Under the pieces are notes generated by a model that was not told the origin of the DNA, did no database searches, and worked only from the letters and a program-made list of their open reading frames with translations. The translations under genes and the position numbers were made by a program. DNA of 38,314 nucleotides, taken from contig LMZR01000010.1 of NCBI GenBank assembly GCA_001567105.1, positions 1-38,314 of the forward strand. Reading direction: 5' to 3'. This DNA comes from Chloroflexi bacterium OLB14. Lineage in GTDB: Bacteria > Chloroflexota > Anaerolineae > Anaerolineales > Villigracilaceae. Of the stretch, positions 37,930 to 38,314 are shown piece after piece; position 1 is the stretch's first letter, and every line of letters starts with the position of its first letter.

Positions 37930-38314
37930 TTATTCAGAGTGCGACGCGCCCAAATTTTCTAAACATCTTTTTGATAAAACGACTGCCATCTCGGCGCGAT
38001 ATTCAGCGGATGCCCATTCATCACCTGCTTCTTGATATGCATTCCGCGCCGCTTCGGTGACTCCATTTGATTCTGTTCCATCCATCCCCAACATTGGGTT
38101 TCGCCCGAAGCCTCCGAGCGTTAACCTTGTTCTACCTGAATTCCATTTTGCTAACGCAGCGCAGACAATTGGTTTATCCGTTGGAGTTTTGGAGACATAT
38201 TCAAAAGATGTTTTAACATTAAGTGGAATTGATATTGAAGTGATTAAAGTTTTTGGCTTGGTTAGTATCAATTCTGAAAGACCACTGACGATAGAAGATT
38301 GACTATGGTCTGTA
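37930..38314 (-). CDS. XDH/CO-dehydrogenase-type FAD-binding subunit, C-terminal part (partial)
   Basis: The open frame runs off the right edge, so only about 128 codons are present. The sequence ISIPLNVKTSFEYVSKTPTD-KPIVCAAL, LTLGGFGRNPMLGMDGTE and GDEWASAEYRAEMAVVLSKRCL matches the C-terminal domain of CoxM/XdhB flavoproteins (FE-x-V-x-x-x-x-x-D-x-x-I-V-x-x-A; SAEYR). These pass electrons from the [2Fe-2S] clusters to NAD+ or another acceptor. It most likely serves the FeS/Mo protein at 29715, from which it is separated by the restriction/defence block. Confidence 0.85.
   Translation of the reverse strand, partial: TDHSQSSIVSGLSELILTKPKTLITSISIPLNVKTSFEYVSKTPTDKPIVCAALAKWNSGRTRLTLGGFGRNPMLGMDGTESNGVTEAARNAYQEAGDEWASAEYRAEMAVVLSKRCLENLGASHSE

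Overview
The window looks like chromosome of an uncultured Chloroflexota bacterium, probably class Anaerolineae. This rests on moderately AT-rich DNA, lipoproteins with long Thr/Pro linkers, TrhA/YtxH/DUF4013-type membrane proteins, fused molybdenum hydroxylases and many short palindromic repeats. The taxonomic call is an inference; no rRNA, tRNA or other marker gene was seen.

Layout. 1-373: remnant of an integron-type tyrosine recombinase behind a 39-bp-spaced repeat. 375-3353: a cytochrome P450, a terminator, and a tryptophanase preceded by a possible Trp-containing leader peptide. 3370-13196: a metal-homeostasis block, all on the minus strand. It holds a P1B-4-type efflux ATPase under a CzrA-like ArsR repressor, an Nramp-UspA fusion, a GufA-type ZIP transporter coupled to a Tat-exported two-domain multicopper oxidase, a mono-haem cytochrome, an SRPBCC-like protein, an ICMT-like methyltransferase, and a DUF6796-mntR operon with an MntR-type operator on its promoter. 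13504-16371: two paralogous ATP-grasp ligases flanking a lipoprotein. 16374-21694: small membrane and envelope proteins, a methyltransferase and a GPH sugar symporter. 22123-24932: a CBS protein, NAD(P)HX repair enzyme and a lipoprotein. 25049-32699: an SPFH-HTH fusion, XdhC, CBS-type pyrophosphatase, PAS-HD-GYP phosphodiesterase and a fused xanthine dehydrogenase-type enzyme. 32767-37926: a defence/DNA-modification block (McrB, McrC, a three-gene AbiEii-like cassette and a CcrM-like adenine methyltransferase). 37930-38314: the C-terminus of an XDH-type FAD subunit.

The defence block lies exactly between the FAD subunit and the FeS/Mo subunit of the molybdenum hydroxylase, so it seems to have been inserted into that operon. 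The FeS/Mo protein has also lost all four cysteines of its plant-ferredoxin-type [2Fe-2S] cluster while keeping those of the helical cluster.

Seven genes are broken by single-base indels, mostly in A-runs: cytochrome c, DUF6796, the second ATP-grasp, a lipoprotein, XdhC, HD-GYP and XDH. In each case correcting one to three bases restores a full family-like protein with exact codon arithmetic. Two patterns recur: an extra A in A5-6 followed by CGTGG (three times), and an A8 run on the coding strand (three times). I read these mainly as consensus errors, so annotation users should treat these genes as intact. Slippage or recoding cannot be excluded from sequence alone. At least four genes show TATAAT only 6-7 nt before the start codon, suggesting leaderless mRNAs.
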